Translations under genes and position numbers: made by a program | The notes under the pieces: generated by a model | Seen by the model: the letters and a program-made list of their open reading frames with translations, nothing else | What the model was told of the DNA's origin: nothing | Databases searched by the model: none | Source: Sycobia sp. Sy_11 | Taxonomy: Eukaryota; Arthropoda; Insecta; Hymenoptera; Epichrysomallidae | NCBI GenBank assembly: GCA_018907035.1 | Contig: JACCIC010000095.1 | Location: 434,001-498,000 of the forward strand | DNA: 64,000 nt | Direction: 5' to 3' | Shown: positions 12,926 through 26,129 of the stretch, piece after piece | Position numbering within the stretch: the first letter of the stretch is position 1 | Layout of the letters: each line of letters opens with the position of its first letter

Positions 12926-12974
12926 CGTGTATAGTATTTAAATATATTGAGATTTAAATATATATATATATATT
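12874..12974. repeat. (TA)n microsatellite and TA/TTTAAA-rich tail
   Basis: A pure TA run to 12918, then interrupted TA and AAATATA units. Confidence 0.9.
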
Positions 12975-13530
12975 TAAATATACATATATCTATATATACA
13001 TTTAAATATTGTATTTTTCTATGAATATCTTTTATTTCGCCTGACTGTCATTGTAGTCCATAAAATATTAGTACACGTGTAAATTTTTTTTCTATATTAA
13101 AATTATTCAATGTAATATTTTTTGACGATTTGGTTTAAAATCATACGCATAGATATAAAATGGATATTAAACGTAAAAGAATACAAAGTACCGGAAACAT
13201 GAGCTTTTTTTCTTATATATTTGTTCCTGATTCTTTTTCAGTTCCTATTTTTAATTAGGCGACTGAATGATAATAATGTTTTTAATACTATCAATTTGGT
13301 AATTGGTAAAATTTACATTTACTGTTTCTACTTGTGTTTGTGCAATTTACAAAACATGGATTCCAACGATTCGTTGTATTTTCTATCATGTGTATTTACA
13401 TTTATAGGATGGAGGATTATTGAAAGCCCTGTTTATTGTCTAATTTGGCCACTGCGTGCGCTGGCGTTGATTTCCTTTCTACCTGCCATGATTATACACC
13501 GCGCACGAATACTAAATTATATACGAATAC

Positions 13531-13533
<3 letters not shown>

Positions 13534-13587
<54 letters not shown>
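13534..13587. repeat. (TA)n microsatellite
   Basis: Uninterrupted, 54 bp. Confidence 0.95.
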
Positions 13588-13590
<3 letters not shown>

Positions 13591-13756
13591 CACGGACACA
13601 GAATTTTCGACATTTGTGTATATACGTTATATACACATAGGGACTTTAACGTAAACATATACATATACGCTACACTGAGAGCAGTGGCTCGTATATATAT
13701 ACCTAAAAGTACCGAAAGTCTATCGAAATAGGATCCCACTTCGACCCCCAAAATCG

Positions 13757-13759
<3 letters not shown>

Positions 13760-13809
<50 letters not shown>
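13760..13809. repeat. (TA)n microsatellite
   Basis: Uninterrupted, 50 bp, 170 bp from the preceding TA tract. Confidence 0.95.
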
Positions 13810-13812
<3 letters not shown>

Positions 13813-14596
13813 GCGCGCGTCGATTCGCGAAATTGGCTTGAGCGCAATTTTAACATATCAGGAATGCGATAGACGTGCTCGAATTCGGAGATTCCATGGA
13901 TTTGAGCGGCTGCGCGCGGAATTCCGGCCCGTTTTCGCGTATCGCGTATATTGGTTATGGGAACGGCGGGGGGGGGGGGTTTAAAAGTACGCGGAAAAGC
14001 AAATCCGAGACATTGAAATTCATTGCATATAAAAATTTTTTCTTAAATTAATTTTCGATCATAATTGTACAAAAGCTGTGTATATAAATTAGATCTGTTT
14101 TCCCATCCGGCCTGTGTATCAATTCAAGACAATGCTTGATACACATTTTGTTTGTTGCTACAAATTGTTAAATACTGTAACAAGGCTTGTTGAAAAACAT
14201 GTTCAAACATGCACAAGTGCGACATGAATTAATACATCTCTCGGTCCTCTCATTCGCCCAAAGTTCTCGAACAGCTTTTATTCGAAAAATAAGTCTGGAG
14301 TATTAATATGACTAAAAGATTAGATTTGACTTTCGATTTGGCTCTGCAGGGTAACGCATGAAAGCTTTTGTATACTGCTGAAAGAGGAAAAAAGGTCAAA
14401 TTTTCTATTGTGTCTTGAACATGGTGTATATACTCGATAAAAGCATTCACTATGTTGAAATCGTAAGAAAAACACGTACAAACAGATTGCTATTAGTAAA
14501 AAAATTTTTAAATCTATCTATACTATATCAAAACTTGCAAAATAAGAAATAAGCGCCTTCGTTGTTTTTTTTTAATCTCATATAATATATAACATA

Positions 14597-14603
<7 letters not shown>

Positions 14604-14646
<43 letters not shown>
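14604..14646. repeat. (AT)n microsatellite
   Basis: Uninterrupted, 43 bp. Confidence 0.95.
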
Positions 14647-14650
<4 letters not shown>

Positions 14651-14868
14651 ACACCATTCAGTCTTTAAATTCTGGTAACTGCAGGAGGGGATGAGACAGA
14701 GGCATTCGATTCATACACGGCACAATGGGTCGAAAATAACGAGAAAAAAAAAATTCAGCGAGACATCGACGAGAGCGCGGTAACTTCGTTCATTCGGTCG
14801 CACAATTAAACGGAACAGCGACGCATCCGAAATTCCTCTTCGGCCTTTTTTTATTACTATACACCCCA

Positions 14869-14870
<2 letters not shown>

Positions 14871-14918
<48 letters not shown>
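14871..14918. repeat. (AT)n microsatellite
   Basis: Uninterrupted, 48 bp. Confidence 0.95.
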
Positions 14919-14920
<2 letters not shown>

Positions 14921-16330
14921 GAGTGTAGAATCGCGCGAGTAAATTGCGCGCGCACTCGCGGTGTGAACAAAAGCGCGTGATACACCCGAGGACGCGGGGG
15001 TTGGGGTGATGGGAAGGGGGTTACGCTCGTTCTTTACGAGGTGCCCCCGCCACTGGCCGTTTCGTATAATGGAAAGAGATTGTGGAGAGGGGGAAGGGGA
15101 GGGAGGGCGCGGAGCAAATCCGCGAGTCGCGCGGTATTACGTAAAATTTGTTGTTCGCACCTCGGCGAAGAGATATTATATAATTGTTATTCGCTTCAAC
15201 GCGTGAAAATTCAAAGCTAGCGCGATTCTTTTTGTACGGTGACGCTTTATTTATTTATTTATTTATTTAATTAAGCAATGATTTATTATTTCGTGGGTTG
15301 ATCAACGGCATACATAAAGGCGCGATAAGATAAAAAGAGACACCCGCACCTTCCTCGTTCCTCTTGTGCCTTGTTTGATATAAAATCACAGCAGACACCT
15401 ACTATTTACTATTTTTCTTCTTTTTTATTATAAAATTTTTTTCGTTCGACAAGCCGCCGTAAGTAAATGACGAAACAATTGATATAGACAGGTTAATTAA
15501 AAGTAAAACACGGCGACGGACGTAATGGTTGTTTTTACACGCAATCAGATATTTCTCTTCGACTGTCTATCATATTTAAAAATTAAATCAATTTAACATT
15601 TAGAGGTAGTATTTTGAAGTGACAAGTTAAAGCCGTTGAAAAGTTCCCGATTAATTTATAAAACAAAATAAAAAACTTCAAACTTTAATAGATATTCATT
15701 CTTTAGTTTTAATAATACAATAATCTGGTCAATGAAGTAATGGCGCTCATTTAACTTTGTTTAATAGTCTGTAATAAGATCATTGCTAACTATAGACAGG
15801 TATCTGGAAAATTCGCAGGTTCATCGAGGTTGAAGAAACTTGTATTTATTGAAAGGACTTCACTCGTCTAGTGAATCGTCGTTACAATTCGAAAGTAGCA
15901 TTATTAAATAGACGATATAAGGACAAGTCGGAAATGAACGAACCATATGGCATCGGAACAGCATATCTGTCCCGGGTTGGATACCCGGCCTAGGCAAAAT
16001 TTAGGGATATGATTTTTTTCCCTCGAACTCCTGCTCGTTCGTTTAATTATTTAGCAACGTTACCCGCGCAACGGAATTGATAGAGCTTCAATTTTAGAAC
16101 GGAGCCATTGAACATTTGTCGACATTGACCATCTAAAAAGCTCGACAGCCCAAGACAGATAAGGCTTGATGGATAAATTTAGTGTACGGCAGATATATAT
16201 GCCTCGGTGTATACGCAACAGTTTATATGTTGATTAATGCATTTGTGGCCGTATATCAATCGCAGATGGATATCGTACGTGACGTCCCACCTACACCGAG
16301 CGCTGTGCAAATGATCGATAACTTCCGCAG

Positions 16331-16701
16331 ATGGATAATAATGATAAAATGACGAGGATGTTAAAAAAGCAAAAAAAAAAAAAAAAAGAAAAAATACTCG
16401 GCGTAATGGTCGAGGCCACGGAGGTTGAAGAATGTACTCTCGTGTTACATTTGCCTAATACAGATTGTTGCAAAGAAAAGAATATCGGCAGGATGGGCGA
16501 AGATAAACCCGACCACGTGATATCTTCCAAGGCACCTTTGAGATGTAGACACCTTTTAGTCACGCAACTCATGAGTATTGCCATGGTATTATATTTTAAA
16601 TCTCTTGAGACGAAAGAACAGACAAAGGATTGTAAAAGGTTAGCAGGCACTAATTTGGTGAAATACAGCTTAAAAATATCGTGGCCTTCATACTTTAGGA
16701 A
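16331..16701 (+). CDS. Possible orphan exon, unrecognised
   Basis: This is one of the longest ORFs not made of simple repeats (about 123 codons). It starts MDNNDKMTRMLKKQ, passes through a Lys run encoded by poly-A, then LGVMVEATEVEECTLVLHLP, and later LLVTQLMSIAMVLYFKSLET. It is exactly bounded by CCGCAG before the ATG and by AGTAAGC at the end, so an exon reading is possible. The acceptor has a poor pyrimidine tract, the complementary strand is open over most of the same span, and no protein family is recognised. Chance is the likelier explanation. Confidence 0.15.
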
Positions 16702-16938
16702 GTAAGCGTAAAGTTATTAGATAAGGTATTGCCGGCGAGTACAATGCGTCATTAACTGTAAAATAAGAGAAAATCATCTTGATTTTGAGCAAATAAAGGT
16801 TGTTATTTGTTTATTAGTAGTTCTCTACCATTTTCTAATCTCAAAATAATTTAATATCAACAAAACGTTACAAGATAAACAATTCCCATTCCTCGAAATC
16901 CCAATCACTTTCTTTAGATTATATGTAAAAATTCCAAG

Positions 16939-16947
16939 CGCCACCTA
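16939..16947 (-). promoter_or_regulatory. CTCF core-like AGGTGGCGC
   Basis: The minus strand reads AGGTGGCGC, identical to the core of the 59414 site, but the 5' half of the extended consensus is absent. Confidence 0.2.
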
Positions 16948-17319
16948 TAATTCCAATTTTTTTTTTCTGTTAACCAGTGTGGTGAGTAATTTTCACCTGA
17001 AAAATCCACTCGTTTAACACATGAATTCATTCTCAATAATCAACAGATTATGACTGTAAGTTACACATCAGAACCGCAAGCGTCGAAAACAGTGCGCATA
17101 AGTGTATCGAGCGATCGGAGATTGTTCAATGAGTCTATATATAATGTGTTTTCAGGGCAACGAGAAGACTCGCGCAGCCCTACCGCCGTGAAATATAATA
17201 TATTTTACAGGATTTGCCAGAACGGCTTTTTCCAAATTACTTATACTTTGGCTTATAAAAATTTAGCTCGCCGATAATGTACACCCGGTCTTATCTCTAA
17301 CTTTATATTCGGGACTGCA

Positions 17320-18000
17320 TGTGTAGTACTCGCGCCCCCAGAACCATTCTCCAAATCGCGGCAGTTTCACCGATTGCCTCCCCCCCCAACCCCCTACTCA
17401 CCGTGAAAATCATCGCTGATGCAGCAGAGCGCCAGCGCGAGAGTGACGCGAACACCCGCAAAAGCCGGCGGAGGAGCCGTCCCGCCCAGCCGCCCGCTCC
17501 GCCCTCTTTCTGCCGCGAACTCCGCAAACATGCCAAGGATCGTATACTATTAAATCGACTAAATTGAAACGACCGCTCGTCTCCCCCCTCGGCCCTCCCG
17601 CCCCGCCCCGCCCACACCCCTTACGTGGTACAACAAGCCGCTCGAGCCGGATTATACCGTTACAGTGACAGAAGAACGCTCGGACGCAATGCGCTTGCGA
17701 GGGGGTCCCGCCGGACCCCCACGCCCGGCGCCGCGCGTCGCCGCCGCATTCGTAATCGGATCTCGCAGCTCGCGCTCGCGCTCTCACTACCGCTGCCGTC
17801 GTCGCACCGCATCGTCAGGACGAGGCTGGCGGAGGGGTTGGTGGGATGGGGGGGGGAGGGGGGTTGGTGCAACGAGCGAGATCCGCTTATAATATATAGC
17901 GCGATTGCGACCGCGGGACGCTTCTCGATAATAGTCTCGATCCGAGCGAGGTGCGGGCGGTGGCGTTCCGCCGTGGACCGGGGGAGGGGGTTAATTTCGA
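17320..18000. other. CpG-rich island-like patch
   Basis: Dense CpG with poly-C/poly-G runs (CCCCCCCC at about 17383, GGGGGG at about 17850). All frames are open or half-open because of composition, on both strands, and none reads as a known protein. A (GT)n tract with interruptions follows at 18003-18040. Confidence 0.5.
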
Positions 18001-18349
18001 TATGTGTGTGTGTGTGTGTGTATGTGTGTGTGTGTGTGTTTGTACAATGCCAAATGCAGTCAGAACAATGCGGGTGCTCCTGAATCGCTGAATCGTGCGA
18101 ATCCTGTCCAGAAACGGTGAGGTACGCTCGGTTGTTCCCTTTGATATCAGGGGAATACAAATGGTATACGCATGTCTTTATGCTTGTACGAAGCTGAGGT
18201 AAATAATTTTGGTCCTGCCGTAAGGAAAGTAGCAGCAGATATGACTTTTTTTATTGCAATTCTATTCTGTACTATGCCATTAACTCGTAGATACATTTTA
18301 ATAACGACTAGATATATATATGGATTTTTTAGTATACTTCGGAAGATTT

Positions 18350-18830
18350 GCTTATGTGACAATGGAAAAATCGGAAAGGTGCAGTGCGACTCTTTCCGTG
18401 CGAATTTTTTACATTTTTAGATTTATACAATTGATCATAAAGCTTGGATTCATTATTACATTAGAACGAAATGTAGGTAATGCATTAGAACATCAGATGA
18501 AGCAATCCCAAAGAAGGCGAGGGCGGCTTCTTGAAATGCGAAAGAAATTACTTTCGTTCATTATGACACGTATACTCATAGTTATGGTGAAGTTTCAAAA
18601 GAGGAGTTGAAAAGTAAACGATATCGCTTGTCGATTAAAAATAAAATCTTGTTTTAACAAGATAACGCGTCTGCCCATTGCTCCATAATTGTCATGGCTA
18701 AAATAAAATTGAAGCTCAAATTATAGGCTTGGGTGATTACCGTATTCTGACAAAACTTATTTCTAGATTTTTCATTAGATTTCGTATAAAGTTCGATCCT
18801 TTTAGTGCGATCTTAATGTCATTGTATCAG
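18350..18830 (+). mobile_element. Degraded mariner-family transposase copy
   Basis: Remnants of a Tc1/mariner transposase (DDE/D enzyme of cut-and-paste DNA transposons) are readable in shifting frames. AWIHYY at 18442-18459 corresponds to the conserved W(I/V)H(Y/H)Y after the first catalytic acid. KEELKSKRYRLSIKNKILF precedes a stop at 18655-18657. QDNASAHCSIIVMAKIK at 18658-18708 corresponds to the (H/Q)DNAxxH motif carrying the second catalytic Asp. A degraded stretch that could be the proline-rich PPYSPDLAPSD region follows near 18740-18790. At least one stop and several frame breaks are present, and the residues at the first catalytic position read IDHKAW, lacking the usual D-E. The element is inactive. 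Terminal inverted repeats and the N-terminal DNA-binding half were not recognised. Confidence 0.7.
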
Positions 18831-19858
18831 CTCCATATATAGAACTATATCGTAGCTCATTGTTTTTGGATTTAAAATATTCTTTAAATGATGTAATGAT
18901 GAGAAGTCCTTGGATTTGATAGATCAAATTGTATGGCAAAGATGGCGCTTATCAATATAAGGAAAGACGATAGTCTTTATTAACAATAATAATACAGTGA
19001 AATAGTTATAGCCGTTATATAGCATCAATCCTGCATTCCAGAAAATGCATTGTCTAATTGTCTGGATACTTAAAATTCTTATGTGTTTTACATTGACATG
19101 ATTTTATTATCAAATTAGAGATCAGGAAAATAACTTATTTTACAAAAGCTATCAGATTAATCTTAAAGAGTCTATCCAGATAGCTAGAGTTTTATCGATA
19201 TTAATCCTAAAATCATTGGATTAGGTAGTTTTTAACGGCGTTTTTTAAGGCAGAGAAAATGCAATTATACTAAATTAAGATGTCAACAATATTAAAACGC
19301 CACCGATATCTTTAAGAGTTCAATGTCCACCAACTGTATTTATGCGAAACAAAAGATACCTTCGATGTCTATCTGGTGGAATACAAGCTTGATTTAAATT
19401 GCATAGAGCAGAGGCTAAACTTCTGACGCCGAGATACAAAAATATCCAATTATAAGTCACAGCTAAAAAATAATCCAAGGCTACAAGTTTGTAACTGAGT
19501 CAAGAGACAACGATGTACATAATTGTGTAAACAATTAACAAGATGAACCAATCATCATAAATAAATGAACTCCTCAATTATCCATCGCTTTATGGATGTC
19601 ATCTGTAATGGACATTACCTCAGCACTGTGGATAATTCTCAAATTATCATCTCGTATCCGAAATGTAAGATGTCCGATAGTTAGGAAAAAAGGCCAAAGT
19701 CTCATTCAATTCCGGATCGCAACCTCTGGTTTGATCTTTCATTAAACCCCAAACCTTATTTTCAACAAGTATTAAAACTAAAATAGAATGAAATTTATAA
19801 GCGTCGTGAATAAGCAAAAAAGTCAATTTAAATGCAAATTCAAATGAAACGAGAATAC

Positions 19859-19861
<3 letters not shown>

Positions 19862-19897
<36 letters not shown>
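19862..19897 (+). repeat. (GA)n microsatellite
   Basis: Uninterrupted, 36 bp. Confidence 0.95.
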
Positions 19898-19900
<3 letters not shown>

Positions 19901-20388
19901 TATAAACTTTCACAATCTGAACGATCGCGATGTTATATTTCCAAGTTACATAAAGGAAGTGGATTCCTCGGTGGCCCGACTTAAAAATCTTCCCGCAGCC
20001 TTTAAACGAGGAAGAAGCGGTTTCTGACGATTCGCGCGTGCTCCCAGAGTATATAAAATCGCCGGATCGTGAATTAGAAATTAGACGGGGGGGGGGGGAG
20101 CAGAGACGCTGATGAATGAGACGAAGGCATTAACCTCTCTCAAAGTCTAGTGCCATTTAACTAATACGCGTATATTCGATGATTTTTTTTTTCATCTTCC
20201 TTTACATATATGCAAAAGACTCTCGTCTGTCGCTTTTTGCACACGGACGCCTCTCTCAGCTTTTTAGTCATTTGTTTATTTCTGTATTTATTTATCTAGG
20301 TTTTGTTTGCTTTACTCGCACCCGCTGCGCGGTATATAATAAAATAATTTTGGATAGCAGGGGGGAGGGGGGTGAAGAACCGGTTGCC

Positions 20389-20391
<3 letters not shown>

Positions 20392-20466
<75 letters not shown>

Positions 20467-20505
20467 GACAAAACGTTATAATCGAACTAACTTCTCGTCT
20501 CCCCG

Positions 20506-20546
<41 letters not shown>

Positions 20547-20559
20547 ATATATATATATA
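20392..20559. repeat. Mirror compound microsatellite (TA)(GA)...(CT)(TA), inverted repeat
   Basis: (TA)20 runs directly into (GA)16 up to 20465. After a spacer of about 41 bp, (CT)n begins at 20507 and runs into (TA)7 ending at 20559. The second half is the approximate reverse complement of the first, so the whole is an inverted repeat able to form a long hairpin. Confidence 0.85.
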
Positions 20560-21778
20560 GAGGGAGGGATGCGCCAGGTAAAATATATCTGATAGTCCAT
20601 TTATAATGGGAGCCGCGAAACTTATGCTAATCGGGACTAAAGGCATATTATGACGCTGGGCTTTCAAATACTCCCAACGTACCACAGCTAAATTTATGTG
20701 ATTGCATGAAGTTTTCGCCCAGCGTGCTACGTATAATCCCCCCTTCCGTTTATGTATTTATAGATAATTTTTTCTCTATGTTTTCATTAAAAACTATACG
20801 TATTAATGACGCATCGAACAATGCTCTCTATAATCAGCCAGCATTTTAAAAAAAAATCGTATAGTATCTAAAATGAATAAAATAAGGTTGAAAGATGATT
20901 AAAATGGTTGTATTCGTTTGCTATTTGGGAAATCATAGGACAATGAAAAATTTATAGATTAATGCAGATTATTATGTCATAATAAATAATAAACGGTAGG
21001 GTCACAAATCTTACAGGATAACTTGAACAGTCTTTTAACAGTGTTTAGCATTTTATGGTTCAACTAAATATTTAAACTCCATTTCGAAAATTGATAGTTA
21101 AGTTCTCTTCACTCCACTTTCATATAAAACATACAGTTTTTACAGTGACAAATTATTATTGCAATCAAAAATAAAAAAAACAAATCAAAAATAAAAAAAA
21201 CGTTTCAGACTTAATGTAGCTTTCATTGAAATATTAAAATGTTAATTAAAAAATATAAAATTAAATTATCTGCTTATAAATGGCACGTGATTTAAATTAT
21301 ACCATATAGAAAATCGATTCTAAAAGAAAACTCGTCGAAGTATATAGAGACCTCTAATTATTGTCATTAAACTTATACTCATTCACGCAAAATGCCTATT
21401 ACCCGAGAGGTATTCGGAAAATCTCAGATCTATATCTGCTGCATATGTGTACGCATATATATATATATTTGCATAAGCACCTACAGTCTCTTATACAGAT
21501 ATGCCATTTTTTCTCCTTCCCTTCCCCAGCCCCTTAGAAGAGCTATATATTTATATATGTGTGTGTGTGTGTTTACGTGTATATACATATATAAAGTGAA
21601 CCGGATTTCTTAAAATAACACATTTATCGCTCGTCCTACTGCATTGCTGCGTTACCTATAAATAGAAATAATTAGCCTGGAAAGTTACAAATCCTCCATC
21701 TCGGCGGCGCTTTCGCCGCGCTAGCCGCCGCGTTCGCGCGTTCGTGCAAAATGAGCAAAAGCGCAGAAAAGGCGAGGA

Positions 21779-21780
<2 letters not shown>

Positions 21781-21824
<44 letters not shown>
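21781..21824. repeat. (AT)n microsatellite
   Basis: Uninterrupted, 44 bp, set inside a GC-rich patch. Confidence 0.95.
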
Positions 21825-21827
<3 letters not shown>

Positions 21828-22161
21828 AGGGAGAAGGAGAGGAAAACACGCGGCGGCAAAAGGAAAAAGAGTCGCGAGAGGGGGGTGGGGAGGGGAGCAC
21901 GCGTATAGACGCGCGACCGGCCACGGCGGCCGGCGGTGGCGGGAGCCGCGGCGCGTCGAAACAAAAATCAATCTATTTCTGTAACCAACAATTATATATC
22001 AGATGCTCGTTGCGCATACTGGCGCTCTCGGCCAAACCGTCCCAGATATGCGCGGTTCTACGGTATTATATACATACAAATACGTGCTCTAGACTCCGCG
22101 CGCGCGCGCGCAATCCCCCGCGCATACATGTGTTTATACTTTCTAAAGCTGCGAGCATTCC

Positions 22162-22264
<103 letters not shown>

Positions 22265-24003
22265 TTATACATACACCATCTCGTTTGCTCCGCGGGGAAA
22301 ATATGAATTTCTTCGGCTTGCCGTGAGTATTTGTATTTTCTCTATGGCTCTATGTGCACTGAAAAAGTCGCTTGGTTTCGTGTGTGGTACTCTGATAAAT
22401 TGACCGGGTCAAAAAAAAAAAGAAAAGAAAATGATCTTTTAGACACTATATATAGAAAAAATCTGTTCGAAGAGGGGGAATTTTTGGTTTTTCATTTTTC
22501 ATTTGGCATTTTTCATTTCTAAACTTTTAGAAAAAATTCCAAATTACCATTGAATTAATGCAGAACGACATTAGATAGAGATCCAAGCAGGAAAATTAAC
22601 CTGTCGTGTTCGATCATAGACAGGTCAATTTGTGTTACAGTATGCAAATTGAAGACTTTGTAAACTAACTGTTTAGGTAATTATACAAGAAAAAAAAACC
22701 CTGTACTAGCCTTAGCTCCAATTTGAAAATGATCAAAATGTTGAAAAATACTCTTGCAATGATTGTGATATTATAGCTTATTGTTTGTAAGGACGTATTT
22801 ACAAAAACAATGAGAAATTGAGGAATTAAGGCCTTTGTTACGCGTTAAAAAAAATGGAAAGAGTGTGGAAGAGGATTGAATGAAACTTGAAGTCATATCT
22901 CAATAAAGTTTGATCTGTTCACCCATTTGAATTTTTTGGTTTGACTGATACATGAAGAAATTAGGAATATGAGTCGTTTCTTCCATTCCTCGACCTCCTA
23001 TATTTTTTCATATAAAACACTTCGAATGCTTCCAGAGGAATACTACTGATATTTCTCCTTTATTCTTCTATATATTATTTTAAAGCTACGTCAACCTAAA
23101 ATTAGTTCAACCACTGGAGTTTGATTTACCTTTCGGAAAATCATTTTTGTCCTTCCATCCGTTGCATTCCTTGATTTCCGATTCTTTTTCGTAAATAACG
23201 AGGCCGATATTTTCAATATTTCAATAGAGTCCTCAAACTGATCATTTAATACAATAAACATACATTATGTATCGCATACGAGAAGGATAGAAACTTTCGT
23301 TATAAAACAAGAAGAAATTGTAATTTTCACATACTGTAGAAATTATCATCCGTTGAGGAAAAAAAATTAAAAAAAAAAACATTTGAACATAAAAATTTGC
23401 ACATAAAAATCATTTTTACGTCATTATTAAACTGTAATAATGGATATACCAAAAATGGAAGTGTTAAGATGTGACCGTTGAGTTTGGTTTCGTGGGACTT
23501 CGGACTAGGAACGCTATAAGAGTCTGAATCGCGGGAAAATCGCGTTCTTCAAAAATTGTTTTCATATCGCCCAGTAACTCAAATAGAACCAGATAAACAA
23601 AAAATGAACAATGCAGATTATTTCATTATCGATGATCGACGGAAAATTCTCCCGACGCTCTTCGTCGTAAATCCAACATTTGCTCCGTATCAGAAATATA
23701 AAAATTACTTTTCACACTCCTACTTCTTCTGATCTTTGGACTTTTACATGGAACTATAAAGAGTCTCAGTGGCAAAAGCAATTTATGTATATAACAATCT
23801 ATATATTTCTATTATACATTTACGAATGAAAATTTTATTAAACCCATACACGACAGCCAGAGAATTATATTTATATCTTAAATAATCCCAGAAAGTTCAA
23901 GTTTCTCCGGGAAAATACTTTAGGATCTTCGCTCGCGATCCTTGGGAAAAATATACGTATAATATGGGGAACTTGGCTCCCGCGAAACGACAGAAGATCG
24001 ATA

Positions 24004-24007
<4 letters not shown>

Positions 24008-24036
<29 letters not shown>
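24008..24036. repeat. (TA)n microsatellite
   Basis: Uninterrupted, 29 bp. Confidence 0.95.
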
Positions 24037-24038
<2 letters not shown>

Positions 24039-24551
24039 TCGCGAGAGTCCTGGTATACGCGCATCCATATGCGAGTGCCGCTCACGGTCGACGATCGGTT
24101 TCTTCTTTTTCCGTTCTTTCTTTCTTTTTTTTGCACTGCACAGCTTCGATCTTCCTCATGTCGTTGACGGGAGTTCCGCTCGAGTACGTGGCTACGCATA
24201 CACGTACACACACACAGACAAACGCACACACACATACACGCCCACAGCGTGAGTTGCCGCGAGCATATATTATACCCAGAATTTATGGTCGAGAGAAGAA
24301 TAAAATTTCGAACGAGTATCAGAGGGAGAGAGAGAGAGAGGAAGATGGAATAAAAAGCAAGTTTTTCATCCCCTCAGACCAACCCCCGGGCATTTAGTTA
24401 GCCGGGATTAAGTGTGTTTTCATTCCCGCGTGTCGCGCTTGCACGCGGGAAAACTGTATCTATAAATTAATCAGGTACTCATCGATGCGTGACTGTAATT
24501 TTTGGTCAGACGAGTATATTTTATATTCTCTTCCCCTGAAGAAATCCATGG

Positions 24552-24571
24552 CTCTCTCTCTCTCTCTCTCT

Positions 24572-24621
<50 letters not shown>
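24552..24621 (+). repeat. (CT)n microsatellite
   Basis: One CCCCC interruption. Confidence 0.95.
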
Positions 24622-24622
<1 letters not shown>

Positions 24623-24667
24623 GTGCCTCTCTCCAATCTTTATCTAGAGTCAAGATGCACTGAGATT

Positions 24668-24669
<2 letters not shown>

Positions 24670-24762
<93 letters not shown>
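24670..24762. repeat. Double (TA)n microsatellite
   Basis: Two TA runs separated by CACAC. Confidence 0.95.
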
Positions 24763-24764
<2 letters not shown>

Positions 24765-26129
24765 CTTCGACCACAAGGCGAGACTTCTTTACTTCTTAAT
24801 TCGTATGCGACGCCGTCTGTATTATAAGTCCCTTATAAGATTTTTAAAATCTCTTGGAAAAACATAGTGCATGTGTATGTGTGTGTGTGTGTATGTACAT
24901 ATAAGATGTAATACGGCAAAGGGCGTTCTCCGCATTTTTGTTTTTATTGCGCGGCAAATGTTCCTCCAAATAGTCTGCTGTATAAATCAAGATCCCAGAA
25001 GAGCTTAGCCCCCCCTTACCCTCCTCGCCACTGTGTCTCTCGCCTTACATCTTTCTTGCTCCACTGAGATTAGCCACAATCGTCGAAAGTACATCCTCAA
25101 AGATTTATCGAGCGCGCGAGAAGAAAATGCACGCGCCGGTGGCTGCTCAGGAGTGCGTGTGTGTTTGTCAGGGAGAGGGAGAGAGAGAGAGAGAGAGAGG
25201 GGGTGAGAGTGTCGCATGATTATTGTACCTATTTGTTATTATACATTAAGAATTTTGAATGCTTTTGAACGCTTAGGAAAAACTTTAATCCATACGACGT
25301 CATCACTGATTAGTCTCAAATTTGGCTTTTTCCCCACAAACCTGTGAAACTTGCTCAATTCGGGTGGAATAAATTTTTACCGAATGGGACTTTTGCCAAA
25401 ATATATAAGTTTGCCGAACGAACATTCGTCGAAACATACAGTTTTTTATTTATTTCTTTTAACTTGCTTTATTTTACGATTTTTTGCGACATGAAAATTG
25501 CGTGTAACTATTTCTCTAGTAAGTTTGTAGCCAACTAACTACGCGGAATTTATAAGAAAAATACCTTTATAGATTTTAAATTGTGAAAGTGTAATTGTAA
25601 ATTATGTTACAAAAATGCACTATATATAGAACAATAGTTATAGACAAGTTTCATTTCAATCCGGATTGGAAAATAACGAATATCAAAAGAAATGTATAAA
25701 AATTTATATTTTTCTCAAATTTTCATTCGGCAAAATTTACCTCACCCGAATTTCGGATTTGAACTTGATCCTACAGCACGAGAGAATTGATTATTTTTCG
25801 AACTTAAAAATAATAAAGCACCTTTCTAAGTTTTTCTTTTGCACTTTCAAATAATGCCGTATTGAGATAACGCAATTAAGGTACACTGAAAGTCACATTG
25901 ACCGCAATAATCCCGGCAATTAAATCCAAATTGAGTTTCTGAACTTAAATAACAGAAACAAAAACAAAAATTAATTGTTTCGCCGATTTTTGACAAGATT
26001 CACAGCGCAATACGGAAAAAAAACAGCCAAACCGAGCAAAATTTGAGATTGTAATCTATATACTCCAGTCATACCTTTTTTCATAGTACATATTATACAT
26101 ATATATATAAATATATATATACTCAGCCT

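Larger units (their letters stand above)
10973..16330. other. Intron stretch without recognisable genes
   Basis: AT-rich sequence with five long TA tracts, a (TTTA)n run at about 15245-15270, CpG-rich sequence around 13860-13980 and 14920-15200, and no supported exon on either strand. Confidence 0.6.

Noticed and set aside
16977..17052. A strong acceptor (poly-T, CTGTTAACCAG) followed 76 bp later by GTAAGT on the plus strand
   Set aside because: All three frames contain stops and no neighbouring coding exon is visible. It could at most be an untranslated or cryptic exon.
17410..18160. Several overlapping frames above 100 codons on both strands
   Set aside because: Open on both strands through high GC content. 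Arg/Pro/Ala-rich with no recognisable domain and no good splice sites.
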